DNA from: Deltaproteobacteria bacterium
GTDB taxonomy: Bacteria > Desulfobacterota_B > Binatia > UBA9968
Direction of reading: 5' to 3'
Assembly: GCA_005879255.1 (NCBI GenBank)
Contig: VBKY01000184.1
Location: 1 to 43,499, forward strand
DNA: 43,499 bases
Part shown: piece after piece, positions 7,732 through 17,200 of the stretch
Position numbering within the stretch: position 1 is the stretch's first letter
Layout of the letters: every line of letters starts with the position of its first letter
The notes under the pieces: generated by a model
What the model saw: the letters and a program-made list of their open reading frames with translations, nothing else
The model's database searches: none
Told to the model about the DNA's origin: nothing
Made by a program: the position numbers and the translations under genes

Positions 7732-10053
7732 ATGGAACTAGCAGATATCGGAAAAACGTTTCGCCGATTGGACTATGAAACAAAAGTCACCGGCACGGCG
7801 CAGTATCTTGCTGACATGAACGTTCCGGGAATGTGCCACGGCAAGATTCTCCGCAGCCCATATCCGCACGCGCGCATCAAGAGTATCGATACGTTCAAAG
7901 CCGTGAAAGTCGCCGGCGTCGTGGCCGTGTTGACACGCGATGACATCATCCACGACGAAGGCATCGAGCCGTACTACGGGCCGGTATTCAAAGACCAAAC
8001 CATCGTCGCGGTGGAAAAAGTACGCCATGTTGGCGACCCGGTCGCGGCAGTGGCAGCACTGACGATCGACGCCGCCGAGGAAGCGCTGCGTTTGATCGAA
8101 ATTGAGTACGAAGAGCTGCCCGCAGTTTTGGATGTTCACGAATCGCTAAAACCGGGTGCAAAATTGGTCCACGACGCTATCAAGGTTCCAATGTCGGGCT
8201 TCGCCGATCTTGCAGAGCTTAAACCAATCGACGGCACCAATATCTGCACTCACTTTAGACTCAACCGCGGTGACATCGACAAAGGCTTCGCCGAAGCCGA
8301 CCATATTTTCGAAGATACCTTCACACTGCCGGCGACACAGCATTGTTTTCTTGAGACCCACGCGTGCATCGCCTCCGTCGATCCGGGCGGGCGCATCACG
8401 GTTTGGGCGACGACACAGAATCCGTTCGTCGTGCGCACCCAGCTCGCCAATATTTTCAAGGTCCCGGTTTCTAAAGTACGTGTCATCGTGCCGTATCTCG
8501 GCGGCGGCTACGGCGGCAAAGTTTATCCCAAGGTCGAGCCGATCACCGTAGCGTTAGCGCAAAAAGCCGGGCGGCCGGTGCGCGTAGTGCTGTCGCGCGA
8601 AGAAGTGTTTTACACGATTACCAAACACGCCGCCGTCATTCGTATGAAGACCGCCGTAAAAAACGACGGCACTCTGGTGGCGCGCGAGTGCGAGATTCAT
8701 CTCGACACCGGCGCCTACGCCGAGATCGGCCCGCGGGTGGCAAAGAAATCAGGTTACACCGCGGCGGGGCCGTATCGGATTGCCAATCTCAAAATCGATT
8801 CCTATTCCGTTTACACCAATAAACCGCCCGCCGGCGCTTTCCGCGGCTTTGGTGTGTCGCAATCAGCTTGGGCCGTCGAGTCGCAGATGGACATCATCGC
8901 GGCGGCGCTCAAGATGGATCCGCTCGAACTCAGGAAAAAGAACGGCTACGACGAGGGCGATAAATTTGTCACGGAAGAGACGCTGCGGAGCATTGGGTTT
9001 AAGCAATGCCTCGACGAAGTTGCCAGGTCGATTGCGTGGAACGATAAATCGTTCAACGGTTCAACGGTTCAAGGTTCAATTGGATCGAACCTTCGGCGCG
9101 GCAAGGGTTTGGCCTGCATGATCAAAGCGACGATCACGCCGTCTATCTCTTGCGCGGTGGTGAAACTCAACGAGGACGCGAGTCTATCCATATATACGGG
9201 CACGGTGGAGATGGGGCAGGGCTCGGAGACTGTGTTGGCGCAGATCGCCGGGAAAGAGCTCGGGATTCCGCTGCAGACGATTCAAGTTCTCGGCGTCGAT
9301 ACCGACGTTGTCCCCTACGACCTAACGACATCATCGAGCCGTTCGACTTTTCACATGGGCAAAGCTGTGCAACTGGCGGCACAGGACATCATGCGCCAGC
9401 TCAAGCAGATCGTCGCCAATGAATACGGTGTCCCGCAGGACAAAATCCGTTTTGCCGAGGGCAAAATTCTCCTGCCGGAAACCGCACTCGATTATGCCGA
9501 GGTGATGTTCAAGCGCTTCGGAATGCAAGGCGGCACGCTAGTCGGCGAGGGGCAGGTCAAAACTTCCACCAAAGACGAATTCGGTGAAAAAACCACTTCG
9601 GCATTCTGGTTCGTCGCCGCCGGCGCCGCCGAGGTTGAAGTCGACATGGATACCGGGAAGTTCAAACTGATAAGGTACGCCACCGCTGTGGACGTCGGCA
9701 AAGCGCTTAATCCGCTGGGCTGCCGCCAGCAACTGTCAGGCGCGGCGATCACCGGCATGGGTCAAGCGATGTTTGAGGAGATCGCCTACGACAACGGCCA
9801 GCTCATCAATCCGAATCTCATCGATTACGTTTTGCCTTCGCTGGGCGATATGCCTTCAGTCATCGATCCCATTGCCATCGAGATCGCGCACAAAGACGGC
9901 CCGTTCGGAGCGAAAGGCATCGGTGAAAGCGCGCTGATTCCCGTTGCGCCGGCCATCGCCAACGCGATCTATGACGCGGTGGGTGTGCGCATCAAAGATC
10001 TTCCGATTAAGGCGGAAAAGATTTATCTTCGGTTGCAACAAGGGAAGTCGTAG
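7732..10053 (+). CDS. Molybdenum hydroxylase large subunit (xanthine oxidase family, Mo-cytosine/pterin binding)
   Basis: This 773-residue catalytic subunit has an aldehyde oxidase a/b hammerhead domain (about 20-130) followed by molybdopterin-binding domains. Motifs present are GGGYGGK (257-263), AFRGFG (369-374), EMGQGS (493-498) and the catalytic-glutamate segment GAKGIGE (E732). The active-site loop is the xanthine dehydrogenase/hydroxybenzoyl-CoA reductase kind rather than the AYRCSFR loop of true CO dehydrogenase, so hydroxylation or reductive dehydroxylation of an aromatic or N-heterocycle is likelier. Residues 440-453 are encoded by a short GTTCAACG repeat array and look inserted. The TPR lipoprotein gene follows after 21 bp. 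Confidence 0.9.
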   Translation: MELADIGKTFRRLDYETKVTGTAQYLADMNVPGMCHGKILRSPYPHARIKSIDTFKAVKVAGVVAVLTRDDIIHDEGIEPYYGPVFKDQTIVAVEKVRHVGDPVAAVAALTIDAAEEALRLIEIEYEELPAVLDVHESLKPGAKLVHDAIKVPMSGFADLAELKPIDGTNICTHFRLNRGDIDKGFAEADHIFEDTFTLPATQHCFLETHACIASVDPGGRITVWATTQNPFVVRTQLANIFKVPVSKVRVIVPYLGGGYGGKVYPKVEPITVALAQKAGRPVRVVLSREEVFYTITKHAAVIRMKTAVKNDGTLVARECEIHLDTGAYAEIGPRVAKKSGYTAAGPYRIANLKIDSYSVYTNKPPAGAFRGFGVSQSAWAVESQMDIIAAALKMDPLELRKKNGYDEGDKFVTEETLRSIGFKQCLDEVARSIAWNDKSFNGSTVQGSIGSNLRRGKGLACMIKATITPSISCAVVKLNEDASLSIYTGTVEMGQGSETVLAQIAGKELGIPLQTIQVLGVDTDVVPYDLTTSSSRSTFHMGKAVQLAAQDIMRQLKQIVANEYGVPQDKIRFAEGKILLPETALDYAEVMFKRFGMQGGTLVGEGQVKTSTKDEFGEKTTSAFWFVAAGAAEVEVDMDTGKFKLIRYATAVDVGKALNPLGCRQQLSGAAITGMGQAMFEEIAYDNGQLINPNLIDYVLPSLGDMPSVIDPIAIEIAHKDGPFGAKGIGESALIPVAPAIANAIYDAVGVRIKDLPIKAEKIYLRLQQGKS
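9051..9091 (+). repeat. GTTCAACG repeat array inside the large-subunit gene
   Basis: GTTCAACG (9051), GTTCAACG (9059), GTTCAAG (9067) and GTTCAATT (9074), then a closing inverted GAACC, lie in frame within the coding region. They encode about 13 Ser/Asn/Gly-rich residues (440-452). The units resemble the GTTCCAA array at 810-895. Confidence 0.7.
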
Positions 10054-10074
10054 ATCGTCAAAACACTAGCGGCG

Positions 10075-10524
10075 ATGAAGCTTGATTTTCGGCGAATATG
10101 TTTGCTTGCTTCCGTGATTCTCATGGCCACGAGTTCGCTCGCTTGCTATAATGAAGCGCTCGAACGTCAAGCGGAGCAAATCCGGCAGCAAGAAATGGAA
10201 ATTGCCCGCCAGCGCAAAGAACTGGAAGCGCTCGCCGCCGGCCAACAAGTTCAAGACGAGAGGCAAAGGGATTGCGTTCGTGCCTTCCGCGAATATTTTG
10301 ACAAGGCACAATTGTCGACAAATCGCGACGATGCGATTTCGCTCTATCGTCAGGGATTGGCAATCTGCCCCGATGATGATGTTGCGCATTATGAATTAGG
10401 CAGAGCTCTCGCCGGCTCCGGACAGCTAGCCGAAGCTGAGAAAGAGTTCGAAGCGGCACTTAAGGTCAACGCCAACTTCACTGACGCGAGAAGACAACTC
10501 GAAGCCATCAGAAAAAACCGCTAA
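10075..10524 (+). CDS. Small TPR-containing lipoprotein
   Basis: This 149-residue protein has a lipoprotein-type signal (hydrophobic residues 9-20, 'ATSSLAC', putative lipid cysteine C24). A charged coiled-coil-like stretch follows ('RQAEQIRQQEMEIARQRKE', about 30-52), then one or two TPR-like helical pairs (about 70-145, with 'AHYELGRALAGSGQLAEAEK'). It is not recognised as a named protein. It begins 21 bp after the Mo-hydroxylase large subunit and ends 44 bp before the cyclase gene, so it is probably co-transcribed; any link to catabolism is unclear. Confidence 0.75.
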   Translation: MKLDFRRICLLASVILMATSSLACYNEALERQAEQIRQQEMEIARQRKELEALAAGQQVQDERQRDCVRAFREYFDKAQLSTNRDDAISLYRQGLAICPDDDVAHYELGRALAGSGQLAEAEKEFEAALKVNANFTDARRQLEAIRKNR

Positions 10525-10568
10525 TCCTTCGCATTGCAGTATCTAATCGTTAGACCGGAGGTTAAATC

Positions 10569-11342
10569 ATGAGAACGCTAGTTGCCGCGTCGTTCTCGCT
10601 GCTAGTGTGTGCCTTGGCCGCGCATGCCCTGGATGAAACAAAGCTCGTCGACCTAACGTATTCGTTCAGCGAAGACACGCATCACTGGCCAACCGCCAAA
10701 CCTTTCCATCTCGAAAAGGTCGCCGAGGGCCGAACGCCCGCTGGATATTGGTATTCCTCATATGACTACAGTGGCTCGGAGCATGTCGGGACCCATTTGG
10801 ATGCACCGTTTCACTTCGCTGAAGGCAAATGGACGACCGAGCGGATTCCGCTTGCTCGGACAATCGGTCCCGGCGTTGTCGTCGATATTCGACGCAAGAC
10901 GGAGAAGAACCCCGATTATGTTTTGCAAGTGGAGGACATCCGCGCCTGGGAAAAGAGTCACGGCAGGGTGCCAACGGGCGCGATTGTATTGACGCACACA
11001 GGTTGGGGAAAGTTTTGGGGCGATCGCAAGCGTTATTTTGGCACCGAGGAGCCCGGCAACGTCACGGATCTTCACTTCCCCGGATTATCGAAGGACGCCG
11101 CTGAATTTCTCGTCAAACAACGCCGCGTCAAGGCTGTCGGGATCGACACGCCGAGTATCGATCACGGCCCGTCAAAAGACTTCGTGGCTCACCAAGTTTT
11201 CTGTGAAGCTAACGTGCCGATCTTTGAAAACGTCGCGGCTTTGGAGCGTGTTCCATCGAAAGGCGCCACCATCTTCGCGCTGCCAATGAAAATCAAAGGA
11301 GGCAGCGGCGCGCCTCTGAGAATTTTCGCCTTGCTGCCGTAA
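10569..11342 (+). CDS. Secreted cyclase-family protein (kynurenine formamidase-like metal hydrolase)
   Basis: This 257-residue protein of the putative cyclase family (PF04199) includes bacterial kynurenine formamidase KynB and isatin hydrolase. The metal-binding motif HxGTHxDxPxH is complete at 72-82 (HVGTHLDAPFH). A later 'VGIDTPSIDHG' segment also fits the family. A signal peptide (residues 1-20, cleavage near 'AHA-LD') makes it periplasmic, which is less usual for KynB itself. GGAGG at 10557-10561 supports ATG 10569. At the end of the catabolic run it may hydrolyse a cyclic amide or isatin-like compound before uptake; the substrate is inferred only from the family. Confidence 0.83.
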   Translation: MRTLVAASFSLLVCALAAHALDETKLVDLTYSFSEDTHHWPTAKPFHLEKVAEGRTPAGYWYSSYDYSGSEHVGTHLDAPFHFAEGKWTTERIPLARTIGPGVVVDIRRKTEKNPDYVLQVEDIRAWEKSHGRVPTGAIVLTHTGWGKFWGDRKRYFGTEEPGNVTDLHFPGLSKDAAEFLVKQRRVKAVGIDTPSIDHGPSKDFVAHQVFCEANVPIFENVAALERVPSKGATIFALPMKIKGGSGAPLRIFALLP

Positions 11343-11408
11343 AAAATGCCGGTTGGCGATAACCTTTTCCGTTCTCGTAAGACAGCGCTGCTCGAGCCTT
11401 TCCAGATT

Positions 11409-11437
11409 TTGCTTTCACTCAACAAAAACAATATAGT
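11409..11437 (+). promoter_or_regulatory. Sigma70-type promoter of the efflux operon
   Basis: TTGCTT (11409-11414), 17-bp spacer, TATAGT (11432-11437, five of six consensus bases). It is followed by AGGGGGG before ATG 11465. The placement is right for the TolC-adaptor-RND operon. Confidence 0.55.
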
Positions 11438-11464
11438 CTGCCGCGCTAAAGAGGGGGGAACTGT

Positions 11465-12859
11465 ATGACCTGGTCGAAAGTACATCTTGTAGTCCTGCCG
11501 ATAGTTTGCTGGTTTTTGTTTGTCATCGGTATTACCGCGACCGCTCCCGCTGCCGAGATTCAGATGCAAGTTCAGGCGGTGCCACCAACCCAGAGCGCAT
11601 TGTCGCCCACAGGCCAGTTACTGACGATCGAAGATGCGGTGCGAATCGGTTTGGATAATCATCCGCGGATCAAGTCTGCGAACGAGCGAATCGGTTCTCA
11701 GCAAGCGGTTTTGGGGCAGCAAATGTCAGCGTATTATCCGACGGTTAGTCTCAGCAACCAATACCGAACCAGTCAAAGCAGCTCCAACGGGGGTAACGAT
11801 CACGCAGCGGACACTTTCTCTAGCCAGGCCGGTTTCAACATGACTCTCTATAACTTCGGTAAACGTGAAGGCAACGTCCAGGCCGCGCGGGAAACGCTGG
11901 ACGCGACGAAGCAGGACTATGAGACGACCTCCCAAGATATCGTTCTCGCAATCAAACAGGCGTACTATGTTTACTTGGCTTCTCAAGCGCTCGTCAAAGT
12001 TCGGCAGGAAACGGTTCGCAGTCGTGAGTTGCTGGTGCGTCAAGCACAGGGATTCTACGACGTGGGTACGCGAGCGAGAATAGACGTCGCGCGAGCGGAA
12101 GCCAATCTTTATTCCGCACAGGCCGATCTCATCGCGGCCGAGAATGGGGTAAAGATCGCATGGGTAACGCTGAGAAACGCGATGGGCTCGCCACGGCTTC
12201 CGGAACAACCGGTCGCGGAGGATTCACCGGAAGTGCAGTTTTCGATGAATCTCGCGGGTGCGAGAAACGTCGCGTTCGATGCGCGCACCGAATTAAAGAG
12301 CTTTGACGCGCAACGAAAGGCGGCCGATCAGCTCATCGCTACCGCGCGACGGGGTCATCTGCCGGACCTCATTTTCGACGCAAGCTATGGCCGAAGGCAT
12401 GTGAGCGATCAAAAGGGCCTCAATACATTTCCTCTGCAACCGACATGGTCCGTTCAATTGAGCTTCAATATTCCAATTTTCGACGGTTTTCGCACAACCA
12501 ACCGAGTCGAGGAAACTCTGCACAACTATTACAACGTTAAAGCGCAGGAAGAGGACCGCCGGCAGCAGATTGCGCTGGAGGTCGAGCAGAGTTACCTTAG
12601 GGTCGTGGAAACTCAGGAGCGGATAAGAGCCACCGAATCGGCAGCCAGGGCCGCCAAAGAAAACCTCGATTTGGCCCAGGGACGCTATCAGGTCGGCGTC
12701 GGGTCGATTATTGAAGTCACCGATGCGGAGACGCTTTACACCGACGCACAAACGACATATATACGGACAATTTACGACTACAAGATCGCCGACGCTCAGC
12801 TGGCGAGAGCGATGGGAGATACCCGAGTTGGAGTCTTGAAACCAGGATCAATCAAATAG
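11465..12859 (+). CDS. TolC family outer-membrane efflux channel
   Basis: This 464-residue outer-membrane factor has a signal peptide (about 1-30, cleavage near 'APAAE') and two OEP repeats of alternating coiled-coil helices and beta strands. Typical pieces are 'LTIEDAVRIGLDNHPRIKSA' at the start of repeat one, 'LYNFGKREGNVQAA' and 'FNIPIFDGFRTTNRVEE' at the strand turns, and 'GRYQVGVGSIIEVTDAE' near the end. It trimerises into the channel that connects the RND pump to the outside. It is the first gene of a three-gene set (11465-17459) and has its own promoter-like sequence. Confidence 0.9.
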   Translation: MTWSKVHLVVLPIVCWFLFVIGITATAPAAEIQMQVQAVPPTQSALSPTGQLLTIEDAVRIGLDNHPRIKSANERIGSQQAVLGQQMSAYYPTVSLSNQYRTSQSSSNGGNDHAADTFSSQAGFNMTLYNFGKREGNVQAARETLDATKQDYETTSQDIVLAIKQAYYVYLASQALVKVRQETVRSRELLVRQAQGFYDVGTRARIDVARAEANLYSAQADLIAAENGVKIAWVTLRNAMGSPRLPEQPVAEDSPEVQFSMNLAGARNVAFDARTELKSFDAQRKAADQLIATARRGHLPDLIFDASYGRRHVSDQKGLNTFPLQPTWSVQLSFNIPIFDGFRTTNRVEETLHNYYNVKAQEEDRRQQIALEVEQSYLRVVETQERIRATESAARAAKENLDLAQGRYQVGVGSIIEVTDAETLYTDAQTTYIRTIYDYKIADAQLARAMGDTRVGVLKPGSIK

Positions 12860-12903
12860 ACACGGGAAACTCCGAGAAAGGGGCTAGCAAGGGGTCCTAG
12901 GAT

Positions 12904-14217
12904 ATGAAGCGTTCTCATTGGATCATCGCATTCGTCATCGTGGTCGGCGGCTTCGCCGGTTTCCAACAATTTCAATCATGGTCGCTCAACAAACCACACG
13001 AAGGGTCCCAAGCCAAGTCGGAGGAAGGCTCCGAACGCGCCGAGCGAGGAAGTCAACCCGCCGGCGGTCAGGGACAGGGGCGCGGCGCGGGGCGGTCGCG
13101 CGGCGGCGAGACGGTGCCGGTCCTGGTCGCAACTGCGGTCCAGAAAAGCGTTCCGCTACAAATCCGGGCGGTTGGGAATGTTGAAGCCTATACAACCGTT
13201 TCGGTAAAGAGCCAAGTTACCGGCGTGCTCTTGCAGGCTCATTTCAAGGAAGGCCAAGACGTCAAGAAAGGCCAATTACTTTTCACCGTCGATCCGCGTC
13301 CCCTGGAATCGGCGTTAAAACAGGCTGAAGCGAATATGGCGCGCGACACTGCCCAGCTAAACAATTTGCGTGAACAAGTTAAGCGGTATGCAGGGTTAGT
13401 CCAGAAGGAGTACGTGTCTCGAGAGCAGTACGATCAGATAAAGGCTAACGCAGATGCCGCCGAGTCGGTGGTGGATGCCGATAGAGCGGCCGTCGAGAAC
13501 GCCAAAGTTCAGCTAAGCTATTGTTACATCTATTCTCCGGTAAATGGGCGGGTTGGCAGTCTGTTGATCAACGAAGGAAACTTGATCCGGCTTAATGACG
13601 GCGCCGCTCTGGTGGTCATCAATCAAATTAACCCAATCAATGTGACCTTCGCCGTGCCCGAACAGTATTTGGCCGATCTCAAACGACATATGGCCGAGGG
13701 AAGGTTAAAAGTCGACGCGAGGTTCCAATCGGATGAAGGCCGGCCAGAACAAGGCGGTTTAGCCTTTGTTGATAACGCCGTTGATCGGTCCACCGGCACG
13801 ATTAAATTGAAAGCCGAGTTCGGCAACCAGGAAAGGCGGCTGTGGCCCGGTCAGTTTGTCAATGTAGCGCTGACGTTGGCGACACAAGGGGATGCCGTGG
13901 TCATTCCCTCGGAAGCGGTCCAAGTCGGCCAGGAAGGCCAGCATGTTTTCGTCGTCAAAGAAGACAAGCGGGTTGAAGTTAGGCCGGTGACGATTGGCAG
14001 CACGAACGAAGGCGAAGCGATCATCGCCAAGGGCCTTGCCGCCGGCGAACAGGTCGTGCGTGAAGGCCAGTTTTTGCTCGGCCCGGGGTCCCGCGTGGAG
14101 GTGAAAGATCCAACTAAGTTGACCGGGGAAACAAAGGGGGAAGCGAAAAGGAGCGGTCGCACTGAGGGAGGCAAACGAGGTAACGTTAAAGCGGACGAAA
14201 AAAAGGGTGAATCATGA
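12904..14217 (+). CDS. RND efflux periplasmic adaptor (membrane fusion protein, MdtA-like)
   Basis: This 437-residue adaptor has an N-terminal membrane anchor (about 5-22), a Gly/Gln/Arg-rich linker (about 40-70), then the lipoyl domain, alpha-hairpin and beta-barrel domains: 'VTGVLLQAHFKEGQDVKKGQ' (lipoyl), 'QLNNLREQVKRYAGLVQKEYVSREQYDQ' (hairpin, quoted in part as trait) and 'SPVNGRVGSLLINEGNLI'. The overall pattern is closest to MdtA/AcrA-type adaptors. The C-terminal tail (about 400-437) is highly charged and Lys/Gly-rich, longer than usual. Its stop overlaps the RND start by 4 bp (ATGA), so translation is coupled. Confidence 0.9.
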   Translation: MKRSHWIIAFVIVVGGFAGFQQFQSWSLNKPHEGSQAKSEEGSERAERGSQPAGGQGQGRGAGRSRGGETVPVLVATAVQKSVPLQIRAVGNVEAYTTVSVKSQVTGVLLQAHFKEGQDVKKGQLLFTVDPRPLESALKQAEANMARDTAQLNNLREQVKRYAGLVQKEYVSREQYDQIKANADAAESVVDADRAAVENAKVQLSYCYIYSPVNGRVGSLLINEGNLIRLNDGAALVVINQINPINVTFAVPEQYLADLKRHMAEGRLKVDARFQSDEGRPEQGGLAFVDNAVDRSTGTIKLKAEFGNQERRLWPGQFVNVALTLATQGDAVVIPSEAVQVGQEGQHVFVVKEDKRVEVRPVTIGSTNEGEAIIAKGLAAGEQVVREGQFLLGPGSRVEVKDPTKLTGETKGEAKRSGRTEGGKRGNVKADEKKGES

Positions 14218-17200
14218 ACATCTCGGGGCTTTTCATACGTCGGCCGGTGACGACGACGCTAGTAATGGTGGGGATTCTGATTTTCGGCATCATGGGCTAC
14301 AAGTCCCTCCCGGTCAGCGACCTCCCCACGGTGGATTTTCCGACCATAACCGTCAACGCAAATCTGCCGGGCGCCAGCGCTGAAACGATGGCGTCGGGGG
14401 TGGCGACGCCGCTCGAGAAAAATTTCGCGACCATTGCCGGCCTCGATTCCATGAGCTCGACCAGCAGTTTGGGGCGGACTCAAATCACCTTGCAGTTTAG
14501 TTTGAGCCGAAACGTCGATGCCGCAGCCCAAGATGTTCAGGCAATGATCGCACGTACGGCCCGCGATCTGCCGCCGAGTATGCCGAATCCGCCGTCATAC
14601 CGAAAGGTTAATCCGGCGAACAATTCCATTCTGTTGCTGGCATTGACGTCACCGACCCTGCCTTTGTCAACCATCGATGAATTCGCCCAGACGATTTTGG
14701 CACAGCGCATCTCGATGGTAAGCGGCGTTGCGCAAGTCGATGTCAACGGCTCGCAAAAATACGCAGTCCGCATTCAGCTGGACCCCAACCAGTTAGCTGC
14801 TCGGCAGGTTGGCATCGACGATGTGGTAAGTGCAATCCAACGCGGCAATGTGGATTTGCCTGTGGGAACGTTGAACGCCCCCAACCGGGCTTACACGTTG
14901 GTGTCAGACGCCCAGCTCACCAACGCGGAAGCTTATCGCCCGATGGTCGTCAGCTATCGCAACGGCGCGCCGGTGCGCATACAGGATATCGGCACAGCGA
15001 TAGATAGCGTGGAAAACACCAGAGTCGGAGCCTGGTTCAAGGACAAAAGGGCGGTCATCCTGGGAGTACAGCGGCAACCGGGCGCCAACGTCGTCGAAGT
15101 CGTCGATGCCGTCAAAGATATCCTCCCGGGACTGCGCGCGCAGATTCCTCAGTCCATTAAGTTGGAGCTGTTCTTTGACCGCACGCAGTCGATTCGGGAA
15201 TCGGTGCATGACGTCCAGCTCACTCTCATCGGCACGATCGGGTTGGTTATCCTCGTCATTTTTCTATTCTTGCGCAATGTGTCGGCGACTATCATTCCGA
15301 GCTTGGCGCTGCCCATGTCCATCGTCGGCACCTTTGCCGTCATGTACCTGCTCGATTATAGCCTCGACAACCTGTCGCTTATGGCGCTGACTCTCGCCGT
15401 TGGCTTCGTCGTCGACGACGCCATTGTCGTGTTGGAGAACATCGTCCGCCATATGGAACAGGGCGAAAAACCCTACGACGCGGCGGTCAAGGGTGCGCAG
15501 GAAATCGGCTTCACAATTGTCTCGATGACGATTTCATTGGTGGCGGCGTTCATTCCCGTGCTGTTCATGAGCGGCATGTTGGGGCGGATCTTGCGCGAGT
15601 TCGCGGTCACCATCTGTGTATCGATCCTTGTGTCGGGCTTTATTTCGTTGAGCCTCACCCCGATGCTTTGCAGCCGCTATCTCCGTCCGCCCCACGACCA
15701 AAAGCATGGAGCCCTTTACAATTTTCTTGGCCGTTGTTTGGATTTGATGAATAAAGGATACGAAGTAAGCCTGGCCTGGGTGATGCGACACCATGCGACG
15801 ACGATGGTGCTCTCAGGCGTTGTCCTGGTCGCCACCGTGTACATGTTTGGCTTGGTGCCCAAAGGATTTATTCCCAGCGAAGATACCGGGCAGGTCCTGA
15901 TCAATACCGAGAGCGCGCAAGGCGTCGCTTACGAACAAATGGTGCAGTACCAGCAACAGTTGGCCGCCATTGTCGCCAGGGATCCCAATGTAGAGTCATT
16001 TTTCTCCAGTATTGGTAGCGGCGGAATAGGGTTAACCGGCAACACGGGCCGTATCTTTATGAAGCTCAAGTCGCGCTCAGAACGGCCCGTGGTTTGTTCT
16101 GCATCATCGTGGATAAAATCCTGTCGCCCTCTCAGTGCCGACGAGTTGATCCGCGATTTGCGACCCAAGTTAGCGCGGGTGCCGGGGATTCGTGTTTCTT
16201 TGCAAAACCCGCCGGTAATTCGCGTCGGCGGCAGGCTAAGCCGAAGTCTGTATCAATTTACTTTGCAAAGCCCCGACGCCCAGGAACTCTACCGGCAGGC
16301 GTATCTATTTGAAGAAAAATTGCGAGCGCTTCCCGACTTCAGAGATGTCGGCAGTGATTTGCAGATCAATAATCCTCAACTGCAGGTCGTGATTGACCGA
16401 GACAAGATGGCGACGATGGGGATCACGGCTCAAGGCATTTCGCCGCGGCAAGTCGAAGAGGCGTTCCAGAACGCCTATGCGACGCGACAAATCTCGACCA
16501 TCAATACGCCCAACAACCAATACCAGGTGATCTTGGAATTGGACCCGAAATTTCAAAACGATCCGTCGGCGCTGTCTATGCTCTATATTCGCTCCACAAC
16601 TGGCCAAAATTCGACGGCTCAGCCGATGGTCCCACTGGGCGCGCTGGCGAGTCTCAAGTATACCGCCGGGCCGCTAACAGTGAATCACTCAGGGCAGCTT
16701 CCTTCGGTAACGATGTCTTTTAATCTGCGGGAGGGAGTTTCATTGGGAAATGCGGTGGAGACGATAAACAAATTGGCTCGTGACACGCTTCCGGCTTCCA
16801 TCACCACGAATTTCCAAGGCACGGCCCAGGAGTTTCAATCCTCCATCAAAAGCCTATGGGTACTCCTGATTCTGGCGGTGTTCGTCGTCTATCTCGTTCT
16901 CGGCATACTCTACGAGAGCTTTATTCATCCGCTGACAATTCTTTCGGGTTTGCCTTCCGCCGGTCTGGGCGCGCTGATCGCGCTGTATTATTTCAGTATG
17001 GATCTGAGCATTTATGCCTTCGTCGGTTTAATCATGCTCATCGGTATCGTCAAGAAAAATGCCATCATGATGATCGATTTCGCGCTTGAGGGGCAACGCA
17101 ACGAAGGCAAGAACCCCGCGCAAGCAATCTATGAAGGTGCCTTGGTGCGCTTCCGGCCGATCATGATGACGACCATGGCGGCGATTTTCGGCGCTATTCC

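Noticed and set aside
7732..10053. Large subunit as a true aerobic CO dehydrogenase (CoxL form I)
   Set aside because: The active-site loop is AFRGFG, not AYRCSFR, so the xanthine oxidase/aromatic hydroxylase kind is favoured.
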